A stretch of DNA of 64,000 nt from Arenicola marina (taxonomy: Eukaryota > Annelida > Polychaeta > Arenicolidae). The translations under genes were made by a program, and so were the position numbers. Numbering within the stretch: the first letter of the stretch is position 1; each line of letters opens with the position of its first letter. The DNA lies in contig OZ025257.1 in NCBI GenBank assembly GCA_964019135.1, positions 42,983,798-43,047,797 on the forward strand, read 5' to 3'. The notes under the pieces are model-generated. The model worked only from the letters and a program-made list of their open reading frames with translations, ran no database searches and was not told the origin of the DNA. Shown here piece after piece: positions 53,247 to 62,552 of this stretch.

Positions 53247-53744
53247 ATTGTGCTCATATGAAATTCTCTTCCGGGGAGGCTACCGACGACCTGAGGACGA
53301 CACGACACGACACTCCCTCCCCCGACGACTCCAGGGCCCAAGACAGACTGTAAGGTATAGCCCGGAAGTTCTTGTATCATTAATCCACATAGTTTTTATC
53401 TTACGAACTATATTATATCTAAACTTAACGCTGTGTTGATTTTGTATATACCTTGGCAGTTTTACCAGCCTAGCTGTACCCCGACCGCTCTACCCCCAGT
53501 AGCTAATTCCCGATGCTACGTAACTTCCCCCAGTGGCTAATTCCCCAGGCTGCTAAACATCCCCTAGCCTAATCCCCGAATAGCAAAGTTAACACAAATA
53601 CCAGACGATCAAGAGCGCGTCTATGGCCCTAACGGGGACAAGAAGAGATAAAGTTCTGGGGCTAGCTGTAGAAGCCAGTCACAAGGCATAAAAGCCTCTT
53701 TTTTGTACTTTATATCGGAAAGCTAGTAGATGCCATGTCGTCAG
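53247..53744. other. Small GC island and spacer
   Basis: A GC-rich patch (53270-53345, with CGACACGACACGACAC) in otherwise AT-rich DNA. A 70-codon minus frame covers it without recognisable features. Nothing else is supported. Confidence 0.35.
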
Positions 53745-55070
53745 TACGGTGTCAAGGTATATATGTAAATGAAGAGGCTTAGAATATTATATTATTATTT
53801 GCTGACGATATGCTCCAATGGGCTGATACAATAGGAAGGTTACAGAGAATGATAAATGTCCTACAATCCGTTTGTAGTAAATGGGGCATGTCTGTTAATC
53901 TAGAGAAAACAAAGGTCATGGTTTTTCGCACGGGTGTAACTCCAAAACAGCATTTTTGATGGACAATTGATTGAAGTTGTATCTACCTGTAAGTATATAA
54001 TAATCGGGTCATTAGCGAAAAAGACCCTAGCAGGTCAGGCTGGCAAAGCATTATTGTTATTAAATAATTTACAGTACAAACGTGGCGTTTTACCTATGAA
54101 TATTGCGTTTTATTTGTTTGATAAAATAGTTACACCAATTCTTCTCAGAAATATGGGGGTATGATATATAATTGAGCTTCTTTAGACCTTTATTAGGGGT
54201 CATAAAGGTTACAAATGGAGCAGTTCTCGGGGCGTGTAGGCGCGGGCCTGCTACAATATGCTGAAGTCATCAGATGAGAGGGGAAAAGAACTGGCAGTTG
54301 TGTGTGAGAACTGTAGACGAAATATGGGTTCGGAATCGTATGGCTGAGCCAAAGTGTAGGAGACAATAACTTATTTATTAGACAATTTCGACAAAGAATT
54401 AGTGATTATTGCTCACAGGAATGGAACTCGGACGTAGAGTTCAGAGTTCATTTCATTTATTTAACCTTTAATTTAACGGACGTAGGTTCAAGCATACTGT
54501 CAGTTTAAGGCAATCTTAGAACCTGAGCGGTATCTTATGTCGGTTAACATGAGACACCATAAAGTCGCACTAGCACGCTTCCGTTGCTCTAGCCATTCGC
54601 TACTTGTTTGAGACAGGCCGGTGCAGCATGATAACCTGTCCGACGTGATAAGGTGTCCGCCTGACGTGTGCGCATGCGCAGTGAATGGGCTTGCGATGTA
54701 AATAGCGCATTTATGTTATCTTTATGGTTAGTGTAGGGTTGGGTTAAGACCGGGGTTAGGGTTAGGGCTAGTTGCATGAAAGAAGCGAGGCCGGACAGGT
54801 TATCACGGCCGGACAGGTTAATATCTTACACCGGCACAACAGCATACATTATGACGCTAGGATCTGTACTGGCTGTAATTTAGGGGTTGTAGAATACGAA
54901 ATTCACGTCCTATTAAAATGCCCTCATTATTCACTTTTGCGTTCAAAATATTTAACTTTTAAATTTGCGAACTGTTAGAGCGTGCTATGTATTTAAGAAC
55001 ATATAATTTGTGAACTGGCTGCTTTTGTGTACAAAAAAGATCTTTAAATTCAGGGAAGCTAACCGACTTG
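53745..55070 (+). mobile_element. LINE fragment (RT palm to C-terminus), interrupted
   Basis: LLFADDMLQWADTIGRLQRM (catalytic FADD) is followed by WGMSVNLEKTKVMVFRTG, KKTLAGQAGKALLLLNNLQY and VTPILL. After about 400 bp of decayed and inserted DNA the C-terminal motif continues (RHNSIHYDARICTGCNLGVV, HVLLKCPHYSLLRSKY). It ends with the usual Lys-rich last codons near 55060. Clade is RTE/CR1-like but not resolved. Several frame changes are present, and a MITE-like element lies inside. Confidence 0.75.
54630..54820. mobile_element. MITE-like element with ~32-bp terminal inverted repeats
   Basis: The left end TAACCTGTCCGACGTGATAA continues GGTGTCCGCC. The reverse complement of the right end reads TAACCTGTCCGGCCGTGATA then ACCTGTCCGGCC, about 85% matching with one indel. 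Length is about 190 bp with no coding capacity. The interior holds GGGGTTAGGGTTAGGGCTAG (two telomere-like units) and CGCATGCGCA. It sits inside a LINE fragment. A TA or AT target duplication is possible but not clear. Confidence 0.7.
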
Positions 55071-55256
55071 TGTTTATATTATATTTGTCCTATAGCCTAC
55101 GCACAATGAGCACACACAACAGAATATCACCATGTATGCACTTTGACCGGTGGCCGTTTTCTGCAATAAACTCATTCCTTCATATCCATATCCTGGAAAA
55201 GGGCGGAAGCAGATCCTTCGTAATGAACAACAGGAATGAACGGATATATTTAATAT

Positions 55257-55812
55257 TGAACGGTGTTATGCTTGCAACAGTTCAAAAACTATACCGTATT
55301 TTTGCTTATGGGTTAATTTGTGGCTCGTATATTACTTTTGTGTTATTATATATGCATTTATGTTTGTAGTAAATTGTCTGAACATTTTCACGACCACGTG
55401 GGCCTTCACTACGTTTAACAATATTGCACCGTATCGCTTGCCTTCAAGCGGGATATCAGCAGTCATAAAAGCCCTGAAAGTAATCATGCGGCAAGGCAAT
55501 ATTGCAAAATATCAAGCAGACGTTGGTAAACCCTGAAAGTGAACATTTCAATGAACTTTAATACAGTCTTGTAATCATTTAAAACATATAACCGACGACA
55601 ATGAAATCCTGAAAGAAAGCACATTTCATTACAACAAAATAGTTGTTTTTAATTTGTTAGTCTGCATTTTATTCTGAGGCTGGCCACGCCACAAACATCC
55701 TATAATAACTTTCTCACTATAAGTATTTCTTTATATAATTTATACCTTTTTATATTGTAAATTATCCGTCACCGTGCGAACTTTTTATCAGTATTTTTTT
55801 TATCAGAAAGTG
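55257..55812 (+). repeat. AAACCCTGAAAGT dispersed repeat, copy 3
   Basis: Collinear with 37.44 and 59.75 kb: TATTGAACGGTGTTATGCTT, GACCACGTGGGCCTTCACTA, TTGCCTTCAAGCGGGATATC, CATGCGGCAAGGCAATATTG, GGTAAACCCTGAAAGTGAAC, CATATAACCGACGACAATGA and GAGGCTGGCCACGCCAC. No coding capacity, no clear terminal repeats. Probably a non-autonomous element or an untranslated tail of a larger one. Confidence 0.8.
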
Positions 55813-56429
55813 TCAACCATGTTGGAAATGGGGTATCAGGAGGAGGACTATGTGAGCGATACAGAGAGTGAATGAGTGAGTACTACGGGCTGAGTGGTTA
55901 GGTGCTCGGGATATTCGACGGTGCTTATGGGGACACCTGGGTAGTGGCTGCGGCCTGCGTGGCCGAGCCCTACTTTGGTGGAGAATACCAGTGTTTTTTC
56001 AGATGCCTTAATTTATGGGGTGGTGTGGGACTTTCGTTGCATATATCGCGAAATAATGACCTCAGAGCCACCCACGAGAGATCAAAAGAAAGCTCTAGCA
56101 CTCCTCTACAGGGTGCAGACATAATCAAAGGGTCGGCCATTGTATCAAGGGCGCCAAGGGTTTTAGAAGGGCCGCCCGTCATAAAATTCAGCAGTTCATC
56201 ATTGAGCCACGCCATGCACCCTTCCTCACGGGGCCTTTGAATCAAGACAGAGTTGTAGAACTCAATGAAGAGCAGACACCAAATAAGACACTCTAGGTTA
56301 CAGCATTATTGGCAGGCGCTAATTTTAGGGGTGGGCTGTGGATTAATATTGCAACTCACACAATACTAGGACTATCGTGACGTCAGTCAGTCATTTAAAA
56401 CAAGAATGCGGTTTCATTCTTTCCCCTTA
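55813..56429. other. Spacer between dispersed repeat and unit A
   Basis: A tRNA A-box-like GGGCTGAGTGGTTAGG lies at about 55889, but no B box follows. A 91-codon minus frame (55970-56245) has no recognised domain. Confidence 0.4.
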
Positions 56430-56681
56430 CGGTATATTGATCTTGTAAGGAAACATGCCTACCCGCCTCGGCAGGTCGGTTACGCAGTAACCCTTATCTG
56501 TGAGTAGAAGCATTGTTGGCACGTTGCCATGTTGACGCGCCCACGCTTCCGCCGGCCCGCCATTTGACTTCAAATCTTGGCGCGCTCTCATTGGCCATCT
56601 CATGTCACTAGGCCAATGTGCCTGTGGCGTATAACAGGGCGAGGCTAGCCTGAGCGGCAAATTCAAACTTCAAAAGTCATC
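56430..56681 (+). promoter_or_regulatory. Promoter and leader of unit A
   Basis: Homologous to 57640-57899. Shared blocks are a TGCCTACC-TCGGC stretch, ACGTTGCCA-G--GACGCGCC, TTGACTTCAAAT-TTGGCGC and GGCTAGCCTGAGCGGCAAAT. TTCAAA (56569-56574), a 4-base spacer and GGCGCG (56579-56584) form on the minus strand a GCGCC-N4-TTTGAA pair, like the CDE/CHR element of cell-cycle promoters. CCAAT-type boxes lie at about 56590 (ATTGG) and 56612 (CCAAT). The TATA-like GTATAACAG is at 56629-56637, and the ATG is at 56682. Confidence 0.6.
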
Positions 56682-57350
56682 ATGTCTGACGTTAGCTCTG
56701 AGAAGAAGGCCGGTCCACGGAACCGGGAACCGAGAGCATCGAATGGCTGTGTGGCCTTGGAGACCGTTGTGGTATCATCTACCGAGTCACCTCATCCGAA
56801 CTGCCTTGTGGTCTCATCTACCGCGTCATCCTCACATTACGACTTTTTCATTGTGACGGAGACCGCGTCATCATCACATTCCGACGTCTTCGTCGTGGCG
56901 GAGACAGCGTCATCATCACATTCCGACTGCTTCTTTGTGGCGGAGGCCGAGCCATTACCGAGCCAGGACCCCCTCATGGACTGGGACTTTTCTTTCATGT
57001 CGCAGGACATGAAACTGGTCCACGGACTGGTCCTGTGACGACGAGTTCGAATCCCCGCCGAAGACGCCGGAACCGGATTACAGCGCCTATCTCACGGACT
57101 GGGATTGTAGTGGGCTATCGCAGGGCTCAGCCTATTCGACGGACTGGTCCTGTCACCCTTCATCGTCGAAGACGCTGCGTCCGCCCGCCTCCCCGGCCCA
57201 TGGTGGCCATTTGTTGCGCCACTCTGGGGAATGGGGGACGGCCGTCCCCTCTTTCGGTGGCCATCCGTGTGCGACGGTGAATCGTCGGACTCCGGATCCC
57301 CCGATCTGTGTTGAGGAGGCCCCGCACTCATCATTAAATAAATTTCATGA
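56682..57350 (+). pseudogene. Unit A: Ser-rich acidic protein with DWSCDD motifs
   Basis: Starts MSDVSSEKKAGPRNREPRAS. A run of about five 15-residue repeats follows (TASSSHSDVFVVAE type), then DWDFSFMSQD. With one frame change come DWSCDDEFESPPKTPEPDYS, AYLTDWDCSGLSQGSAYS and TDWSC. The second half matches unit C (62.0-62.2 kb) closely. No known domain; no signal peptide or membrane segment. Aromatic-acidic motifs (DWSCDD-FESP) resemble activation-type peptides in composition only. The 3' end has AATAAA at 57337. One apparent break makes this copy doubtful as a gene. Confidence 0.5.
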
Positions 57351-57460
57351 ACTTTACGTAATATTCGTATGGACTCATTCTTTCTTCGCGGTCGGAGACA
57401 ATGGAAAGCGTCACGTAGACATAACCGCTGCATCCACCCCCAACCCTTACTAAAAAATAA
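57337..57460 (+). terminator. Poly(A) signal and conserved 3' end of unit A
   Basis: AATAAA (57337-57342), then TTTCATGAACTTTACGTAAT, TTCTTCGCGGTC, GACAATGGAAAGCGTCACGT and CTGCATCCACCCCCAA-CCTTACT. The same order follows unit B (59047-59155). Conservation past the signal suggests the whole unit, not just the coding part, was duplicated. Confidence 0.6.
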
Positions 57461-57639
57461 TATTAATCATCCTTATTGTCACCCCAACTGCACTCTATGG
57501 TAAAAGATACACTCACATGTGGGCCCCTTAATAATTTGAATATGTGTCCATTACTGTGTATATATATGTGTGAATATATGCGAGTATGTATGAATATAAC
57601 ATGAGCACTTTAAAAAAACATTCGTCTTGCATTGAATTG

Positions 57640-57899
57640 GTTTAGGGGCATTTTGCTGTTTTTGGGCCATGATGCCTACCTGCATCGGCTGATCACTTAA
57701 GCAGTATCGGTCAGCCGTGCGTTCGATGTTCAATGTTGATACGTTGCCACGGCGACGCGCCAACACTTCCACCTCACCCGTTACTTGACTTCAAATGTTG
57801 GCGCCTTCTTATTTGACAATCCCATTCGCTGGGGCTGCGTGCGTGTAGCGTATAAGAGAGGCTGGCCTGAGCGGGACATTCAAACTATAACAGCGAAAC
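57640..57899 (+). promoter_or_regulatory. Promoter and leader of unit B
   Basis: Same layout as unit A. TTCAAA (57790-57795), 4-base spacer TGTT and GGCGCC (57800-57805) read as GGCGCC-N4-TTTGAA on the minus strand. The TATA box TATAAG is at 57851-57856, 46 bp from the GGCGCC (45 bp in unit A). The leader has GGCTGGCCTGAGCGGGACAT and the ATG is at 57900. Equal spacing in two diverged copies supports function. Confidence 0.6.
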
Positions 57900-59029
57900 A
57901 TGTCGGAGAGACTGTACAACTTCTGCGCTACGTGTCGCAACTGTTATAAAGACCTCACCCGCCACCCGACGAGCTGTTATTGCCGCATCCCGAACGAAGA
58001 AGACCGGGTTACGCGTTAGCCAAGGCGCGTAAGAAGTCGAGGCGCTTCACGAAATACCAGAGCGCCACCATGGCTAAATTGCGTCAGCTCGCGGGTCCCG
58101 GTGATCTTCAACTGACTGTCCGGGTCTTGCGAGTCATGGGGACCGACGTGGTATGCCCCCCTCCCCCCCCTCCCGGCCGGGAGGCCATCGAAAGCTCGAT
58201 CGAAAGCAGCTAGGCCCCGGACCAGGCATCACAGAGACCTGCGCCATCACAGGGGTCATCTCTGAATGTTGGCGACTGGTCGTCCGGGTCAGACGAACTC
58301 TTCGAGGCCCCATCACTGTCTCAGGCTGGGAATGAAGAAGAGGACTCCACTGGCTGGTCGTCCGGGTCGGACGAACTCTTCGAGGCCCCATCACTGTCTC
58401 AGGCTGGGAATGAAGAAGAGGACTCCACTGGCTGGTCGTCCGGGTCAGACGAACTCTTCGAGGCCCCATCACTGTCCCAGGCCGGGAATGAAGAGGACTC
58501 CACTGGCTGGTCGTCCGGGTCAGACGAACTCTTCGAGGTCACATCGCTGTCCCAGGCTGGGAATGAAGAAGACTCCACTGGCTGGTCGTCCGGGTCAGAT
58601 GAGCTCTTCGAGGCCCCATCACTGTCCCAGGCTGGGAATGAAGAAGAGGACTCCACTGGCTGGTCGTCCGGGTCAGACGAACTCTTCGAGGCCCTATCAC
58701 TGTCCCAGACTGTGCGTCCCCCGACCGGGGTCCAGGAGTCCAGCGACGGGGCCCCACAGTCGCACTCCAGCCTCGTCGACGTCGTTCTCTCCGCCCCGGT
58801 GCCGCATACCGGGGCAGTTAAACTTTGGTCGACGTCGGAAGATGAACTTGCCTGTGGGCAGGCCCCGTGCGGGTCCGTGGTGAACGACCCGGCGGTGATA
58901 GACGACAAAGGGGGCAGAATGCCGCCCATGCGCTTAGCAAATATCTGGCCGCTGTCTGCGTGCGGGAACGTCCAGGGAAAGCGCGCGGCCTCTGGAAAGG
59001 ACGCCCTCCCTGCGAAGCGACGGCCTTAA
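57900..59029 (+). pseudogene. Unit B: Cys-bearing basic N-terminus plus six acidic GWSSGSDELFE repeats
   Basis: The N-terminus reads MSERLYNFCATCRNCYKDLT and RHPTSCYCRIPNEEDRVTR (five Cys), then a very basic segment (AKARKKSRRFTKYQSATMAK) and LRQLAGPGDLQLTVRVLRVM. A Pro run follows. Then six repeats of about 26 residues have core GWSSGSDELFEAPSLSQ and linker AGNEEEDST. The tail contains LWSTSEDELACG and ends GKDALPAKRRP (basic). Total length would be about 375 residues. About two breaks are seen, one in the N-terminal third. The layout (putative metal/DNA-binding start, repeated acidic-aromatic motif, basic end) suggests a nuclear regulator, by inference only. AATAAA is at 59047. Confidence 0.55.
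58274..58705 (+). repeat. 78/75/72-bp coding repeat in unit B, 6 units
   Basis: Unit GACTGGTCGTCCGGGTCAGA, CGAACTCTTCGAGGCCCCAT and CACTGTC-CAGGCTGGGAATG. Length variation is in steps of three bases (loss of Glu codons in the EEED linker), unlike every other minisatellite in the window, whose length changes break frame. This points to past selection for the protein frame. Confidence 0.9.
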
Positions 59030-59046
59030 CTTTGGCTTTACTTTTG

Positions 59047-59260
59047 AATAAATTCATGAATATTACGTATTATTCTTTTGCACTCATTCATTCTTCGCGG
59101 TCTGAGCGTCATGTAGACATTTCCGCTGCATCCACCCCCAATACTTACTGAAATATAATCATATTAATCATCATTATTTATTTGCGGTCGGAGACAATGG
59201 ACAGAGTCATGAGACACTTCTGCTGATTCCAACCCCCAAACCCCCTAAAAAAAATATAAT
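59047..59260 (+). terminator. Poly(A) signal and duplicated 3' end of unit B
   Basis: AATAAA at 59047-59052 is followed by TTCATGAATATTACGTATTA and TTCTTCGCGGTCTGAGCGTC. A second partial copy of the tail (GCGGTCGGAGACAATGGA, 59183 on) follows immediately and is closer to unit A's tail, hinting at unequal exchange between units. Confidence 0.55.
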
Positions 59261-59748
59261 ACTTAAATAAACTCAGATGACATATGGTCGCAGAATATGA
59301 TGACCTTAGGTCATTGTTATATGTTCGCCACTATCACCACGACCCGCGTACACACTTATAAATGTCATGGTCCACGTAGTCGCCACCATCGTCCACAAAG
59401 ACCCTCTGGTATATTGCGGCATTATATAATTAATTACTTAATTCAAGAGCTAGCGGTGTCCTGTTAATATACCATTGTAGAACTCACGCGTGTACTACTT
59501 AGACAGCAATACTGCTGTGACCGAAAACGAGGCTACCAGCATTTTCCAGGCCCATCTCCTTACATGTTATATTATAATGCATCAGGCACACTAAGGCGCA
59601 TCCACATACGGCACGCGCTATGTGACGCCCTACAGTATATTGACTTGACTCTGACTCCTCCCGCGGAGGACTGCAGTGGGGAGGAAGAGGCCCCTCACCT
59701 GACTCCTCTCGCGTCCTCCACTCTGGCGCCTCCCTCGAGAGGGGTAAC
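59261..59748. other. Spacer, no supported gene
   Basis: Mixed DNA. Opposed 95- and 130-codon frames at 59.5-59.9 kb mirror one another over a GC-rich patch and have no recognisable domain. Confidence 0.45.
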
Positions 59749-60330
59749 CATACGAGGCGGTGTCCATCTGCACAACTGTCACTCAGATACAACTGTGGCT
59801 CACCGGACGCCTCGGCTGCTCTCGCCATACTGTGTGGCGGGGGCGGAATAGCGAGAGCTCCTATGGTGGCAACCCAAGATCTAAAGGACATACTTAATAT
59901 TGAACGTTGTGCAACAGTTAGAAAATGATATCGTATTATTGTATATGGGTTATTTTCGGGTTCTTACATTACTTTCGTATTGTTATTTATTCACTCACGT
60001 TTGTAGTAAATTGTCTGAATTATTTCAGGACCACGTGGGCCTTCACTGGGTTTAACAATACTGCACCGTAACCCTTGCGTTCAAGAGGCAGATCCAGCAG
60101 TAATAAATGCCGGAAAGTAATCATGAGCAAAGGCAGGCAACGAATTACAAAATATCCTGCAGACGTGGGTAAACCCCGAAAGTGAACATTTCAATGAACT
60201 TTTAATACATTTTTGTAATCAGAACATATAACCGACGACAATGACCTCTTGAAACAAAGCACTTTTTATTATAGTCTATATACATTATTTTGAGGCTGGC
60301 GACGCCACAGACATGAAAAAATAAACCGAC
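59749..60330 (+). repeat. AAACCCTGAAAGT dispersed repeat, copy 4
   Basis: Contains CCATACGAGGCGGTGTCC and GTGGCTCACCGGACGCC (as at 37.48 kb), AATATTGAACGTTGTGC, GACCACGTGGGCCTTCACTG, TAAACCCCGAAAGTGAACAT, CATATAACCGACGACAATGA and GAGGCTGGCGACGCCACAGA. Full-length relative to the other copies, about 580 bp. Confidence 0.8.
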
Positions 60331-60361
60331 TCATCCCGGCACTGAAAGTGACATTGGTAAA

Positions 60362-60624
60362 AGAAAAAAAAATACTCAAGTCTACGGACCCAGTGACGCG
60401 GGCAGCAGCCGAAGCACCCATCTGGCAGCGAGACCTCGGATGGGCCCAGAAGGTTGCAGGCCTGGAAGTCAGCTCCACAGCTGGCAATCGGATCGAGAGG
60501 AACCTGGCACAAGACCCAGTATAAACCCTGTGACGAGCTTGGACTCACAAAGAACATCCGCAAGCAGCTGACCCAGATAGACAGGCGTGGGGCCATACGT
60601 GTGCGGGACATCTTCTGTACCTAG
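60362..60624 (+). mobile_element. Probable C-terminal fragment of an R2-like element
   Basis: Frame STDPVTRAAAEAPIWQRDLG, WAQKVAGLEVSSTAGNRIER passes by a frame change into WHKTQYKPCDELGLTKNIRK, QLTQIDRRGAIRVRDIFCT and a stop at about 60622. Position and wording would suit the end of an R2-group endonuclease domain, but the catalytic motif is not included, so this is tentative. The following 270 bp may be its 3' UTR. Confidence 0.35.
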
Positions 60625-60889
60625 ACTAGTGGAGATCTACCGATGTCTGCGTCTCGGCCCTACTACGGGAAATACACTAGCGTGTTGTTACAGGCCCAGA
60701 TGGGTCTCACTCGTCGGTCACGCTAATTCCCCAGGGCTCGTATGAACCGTCTCGGAGCGGCCCTGGGTGAGTGGCCGACGGGCGGAGAAAGGGTCTTTCT
60801 GGGCCTTACCGCCATTACGTATCTGCGTGCGGCTGTAAAACACAGACAGCCGGGCCGACGGAGAGCCAGACCGCGGGGACCCATCAAGT

Positions 60890-61260
60890 TGTGCAACAGG
60901 GCGTAGACATCAAGACATAGAGAGAGTGGGCGAGCTGTTCAGGCACAGGTTAGAAATGCCACGCCGTCCCGACCCCGCACCCGTCACTGGAGTTGGCAAG
61001 GCACCTGGACAGACCTACGCCATCAGGCCGCATAAGGTTAATGAGCAATGCAAGCTCATGAAAACTAAGACCGCACCCGGACCTGAAGTCCCTAAACATG
61101 GGCGTTCTCCGCCAGATCTATCCAGTAAACTTGGCGGCAGTGTTCAACACATGGCTCGGCCCCCGAAAGATACCCACTCCTCTGAAGGAAGCGAGAACTA
61201 ATCTCCTACACAAGGCCTCAGAGGAGCTGGACGAGTCCAACAACTGGAGAGATGCAATTG
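60890..61260 (+). mobile_element. R2-like fragment spanning the start of the reverse transcriptase
   Basis: FRHRLEMPRRPDPAPV and GVGKAPGQ match the end of the 39.5-40.5 kb R2-like frame (FRQRFEMPRCPDPAPV, VGKAPVQ). The text continues IRPHKVNEQCKLMKTKTAPG, i.e. the first RT motif, then in a second frame QIYPVNLAAVFNTWLGPRKI. Two or more frame changes. It shows what should follow the truncated copy at 40.5 kb. Confidence 0.75.
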
Positions 61261-61809
61261 TTTTTATATTTTAATTATCATATGTAAATATATCTCATCA
61301 ATTCATGTCATTTTATCATGTCGGTCAATAGCACTTGTCCTAATCTTTATTCTTGACTTATACATACGGACGTTAAATAAAAAAATATTTTATTTTATGG
61401 TATTTTATATTATTTTATCTTATTGGTTTAGAACCTCGGCATTCCCCAGCGTGTAAGCGAGTGGCGCCCCCTGCCCAGGAAGAAGACTTTTCTTGTCCCA
61501 ATTGTACAAGATTTTCGAAAGAAAACGGGCTATGGAAAGTCAGGCCAAGTATAATGCCCTTCAAGGAATGTACCAGAAATGTCGCCTTTAGTTCTCTAAG
61601 GTGGTCCTTTATGAAGCAGTGTTGGACCCATTCATCCCGGTTATTGAGGTTGTGGACTAATTTTTTAGGGGTATATTCCAGGTTTCTTGCCGAGCTGACC
61701 CGGGTGTATATGTCCAGCGCGGGACGCCTCCCTCTCTAGTCCATCGTATCGGCGTGGCAGAAAAAGACAAAGGGCGAGCCCGAGCGGCAAATGCAAACCG
61801 AAATACTAA
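61261..61809. other. Spacer; short leader remnant of unit C at right end
   Basis: AT-rich to 61.42 kb. A 92-codon frame (61461-61739, with SCPNCTRFSKENGLWK) is unrecognised. From about 61776 the sequence AGGGCGAGCCCGAGCGGCAA matches the leaders of units A and B, but the promoter boxes upstream are missing. Confidence 0.5.
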
Positions 61810-61812
61810 ATG

Positions 61813-62274
61813 ATGGCTGAGGGTCACTCTTTGCAGAGTCCACGGGACTCGATAAATTCCCATTGCCTTGTTGTCGCGGTAATTTCCTGTCCAAGAAAGC
61901 GGTGCAGACCAATAAATTCTGACTGCTATGTGGTGTGGGCGGACGAATTAGAGACACCGTCACCGGCGCTTCCACCCGCCTTCTCGGCTGAAGACGAGTA
62001 TGGCAGCTGCTTATGGGACGACAGTTGGTCGTCACGCAGATCATTCCTTTCCACAGACTGGTCGTGCGACGACGTCTTTGAATCGCCCGAGACGACGCCG
62101 CGTCGGCCCGCCAGCCCGGTCCCCGATTACAGCCGCTACCTCACCGACTGGGATACCAGTGGGCTGTCACAGGGCTCAGCGATGTCCACCTGGTCATGTG
62201 ACGCGTCAGCGCCGAAGACGCCCGCCCTACCAGAGGGGAAAAACTCGACTATAACAAAGCGCTTTGGGGGATGA
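61813..62274 (+). CDS. Unit C: intact 153-codon protein with DWS motifs
   Basis: Start MAEGHSLQSPRDSINSHCLV (a second ATG lies three bases upstream at 61810). The frame has no breaks: INSDCYVVWADELETPSPAL, EDEYGSCLWDDSWSSRRSFL, STDWSCDDVFESPETTPRRP, DYSRYLTDWDTSGLSQGSAM and STWSCDASAPKT. It is strongly acidic with regularly placed Trp-Ser. It matches the second half of unit A residue for residue over about 45 positions (with one Asp lost), and AATAAA follows at 62371. It is the best candidate for a working member, although its promoter boxes appear lost. Function unknown. Confidence 0.55.
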   Translation: MAEGHSLQSPRDSINSHCLVVAVISCPRKRCRPINSDCYVVWADELETPSPALPPAFSAEDEYGSCLWDDSWSSRRSFLSTDWSCDDVFESPETTPRRPASPVPDYSRYLTDWDTSGLSQGSAMSTWSCDASAPKTPALPEGKNSTITKRFGG

Positions 62275-62370
62275 GGGACGATCATACGTCTTTGCAGTGG
62301 CCATCCTGACCCGACGGACTCCGGATCCGTTAATCTATGTTGACGAGGCCCGCCCCATCCCTGATCTTTA

Positions 62371-62423
62371 AATAAATCCATGAACAAAACCAGGGCGGCA
62401 TATTGAAACTTCAACATTACATC
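62371..62423 (+). terminator. Poly(A) signal of unit C fused to leader of unit D
   Basis: AATAAATCCATGAAC matches the tails of A and B. Within 20 bp the sequence becomes GGCGGCATATTGAAACTTCA, the leader type found before the ATG in unit A. Tail and leader thus abut without the usual promoter, so C and D are joined head to tail. Confidence 0.5.
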
Positions 62424-62552
62424 ATGGCCGACGGACAAGCTTTGCGAGACGTGTCGAACGTGTCACACAAACCTGGACAGATATTTACGTCATATTGCCG
62501 GATTGCCGATCGAGATGAGCGGGTAGTGGCCTTAGCCTGGGCCGTCCAATCT
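62424..62552 (+). pseudogene. Unit D: N-terminal remnant related to unit B
   Basis: MADGQALRDVSNVSHKPGQI, then TSYCRIADRDERVVALAWA. The segment aligns with unit B's TSCYCRIPNEEDRVTR-LAKA, so the YCRI-x-(3-4)-RV-x-x-LA core is the conserved part. The CxxC seen in B is not kept. The frame is cut off where R2-like leader sequence begins (CTTTGCACTTTTTCCCC, about 62556). Confidence 0.5.

Noticed and set aside
53285-53310. Second hammerhead core (CTGAGGA)
   Set aside because: No stem II with a following GAA, and no pairing flanks.
54745-54770. Interstitial telomere
   Set aside because: Only two TTAGGG units plus degenerate neighbours, inside a MITE-like element.
55885-55935. tRNA-like A box GGGCTGAGTGGTTAGG
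   Set aside because: No B box or cloverleaf follows; at most a remnant.
58399-58929. Minus-strand 176-codon frame with DDQPVESSS repeats
   Set aside because: Antisense reading of the unit B coding repeat; the plus-strand frame has the start, promoter, poly(A) signal and homologues.
59499-59891. Opposed 130- and 95-codon frames
   Set aside because: They mirror one another over GC-rich DNA with no domain, and overlap the start of a dispersed repeat.
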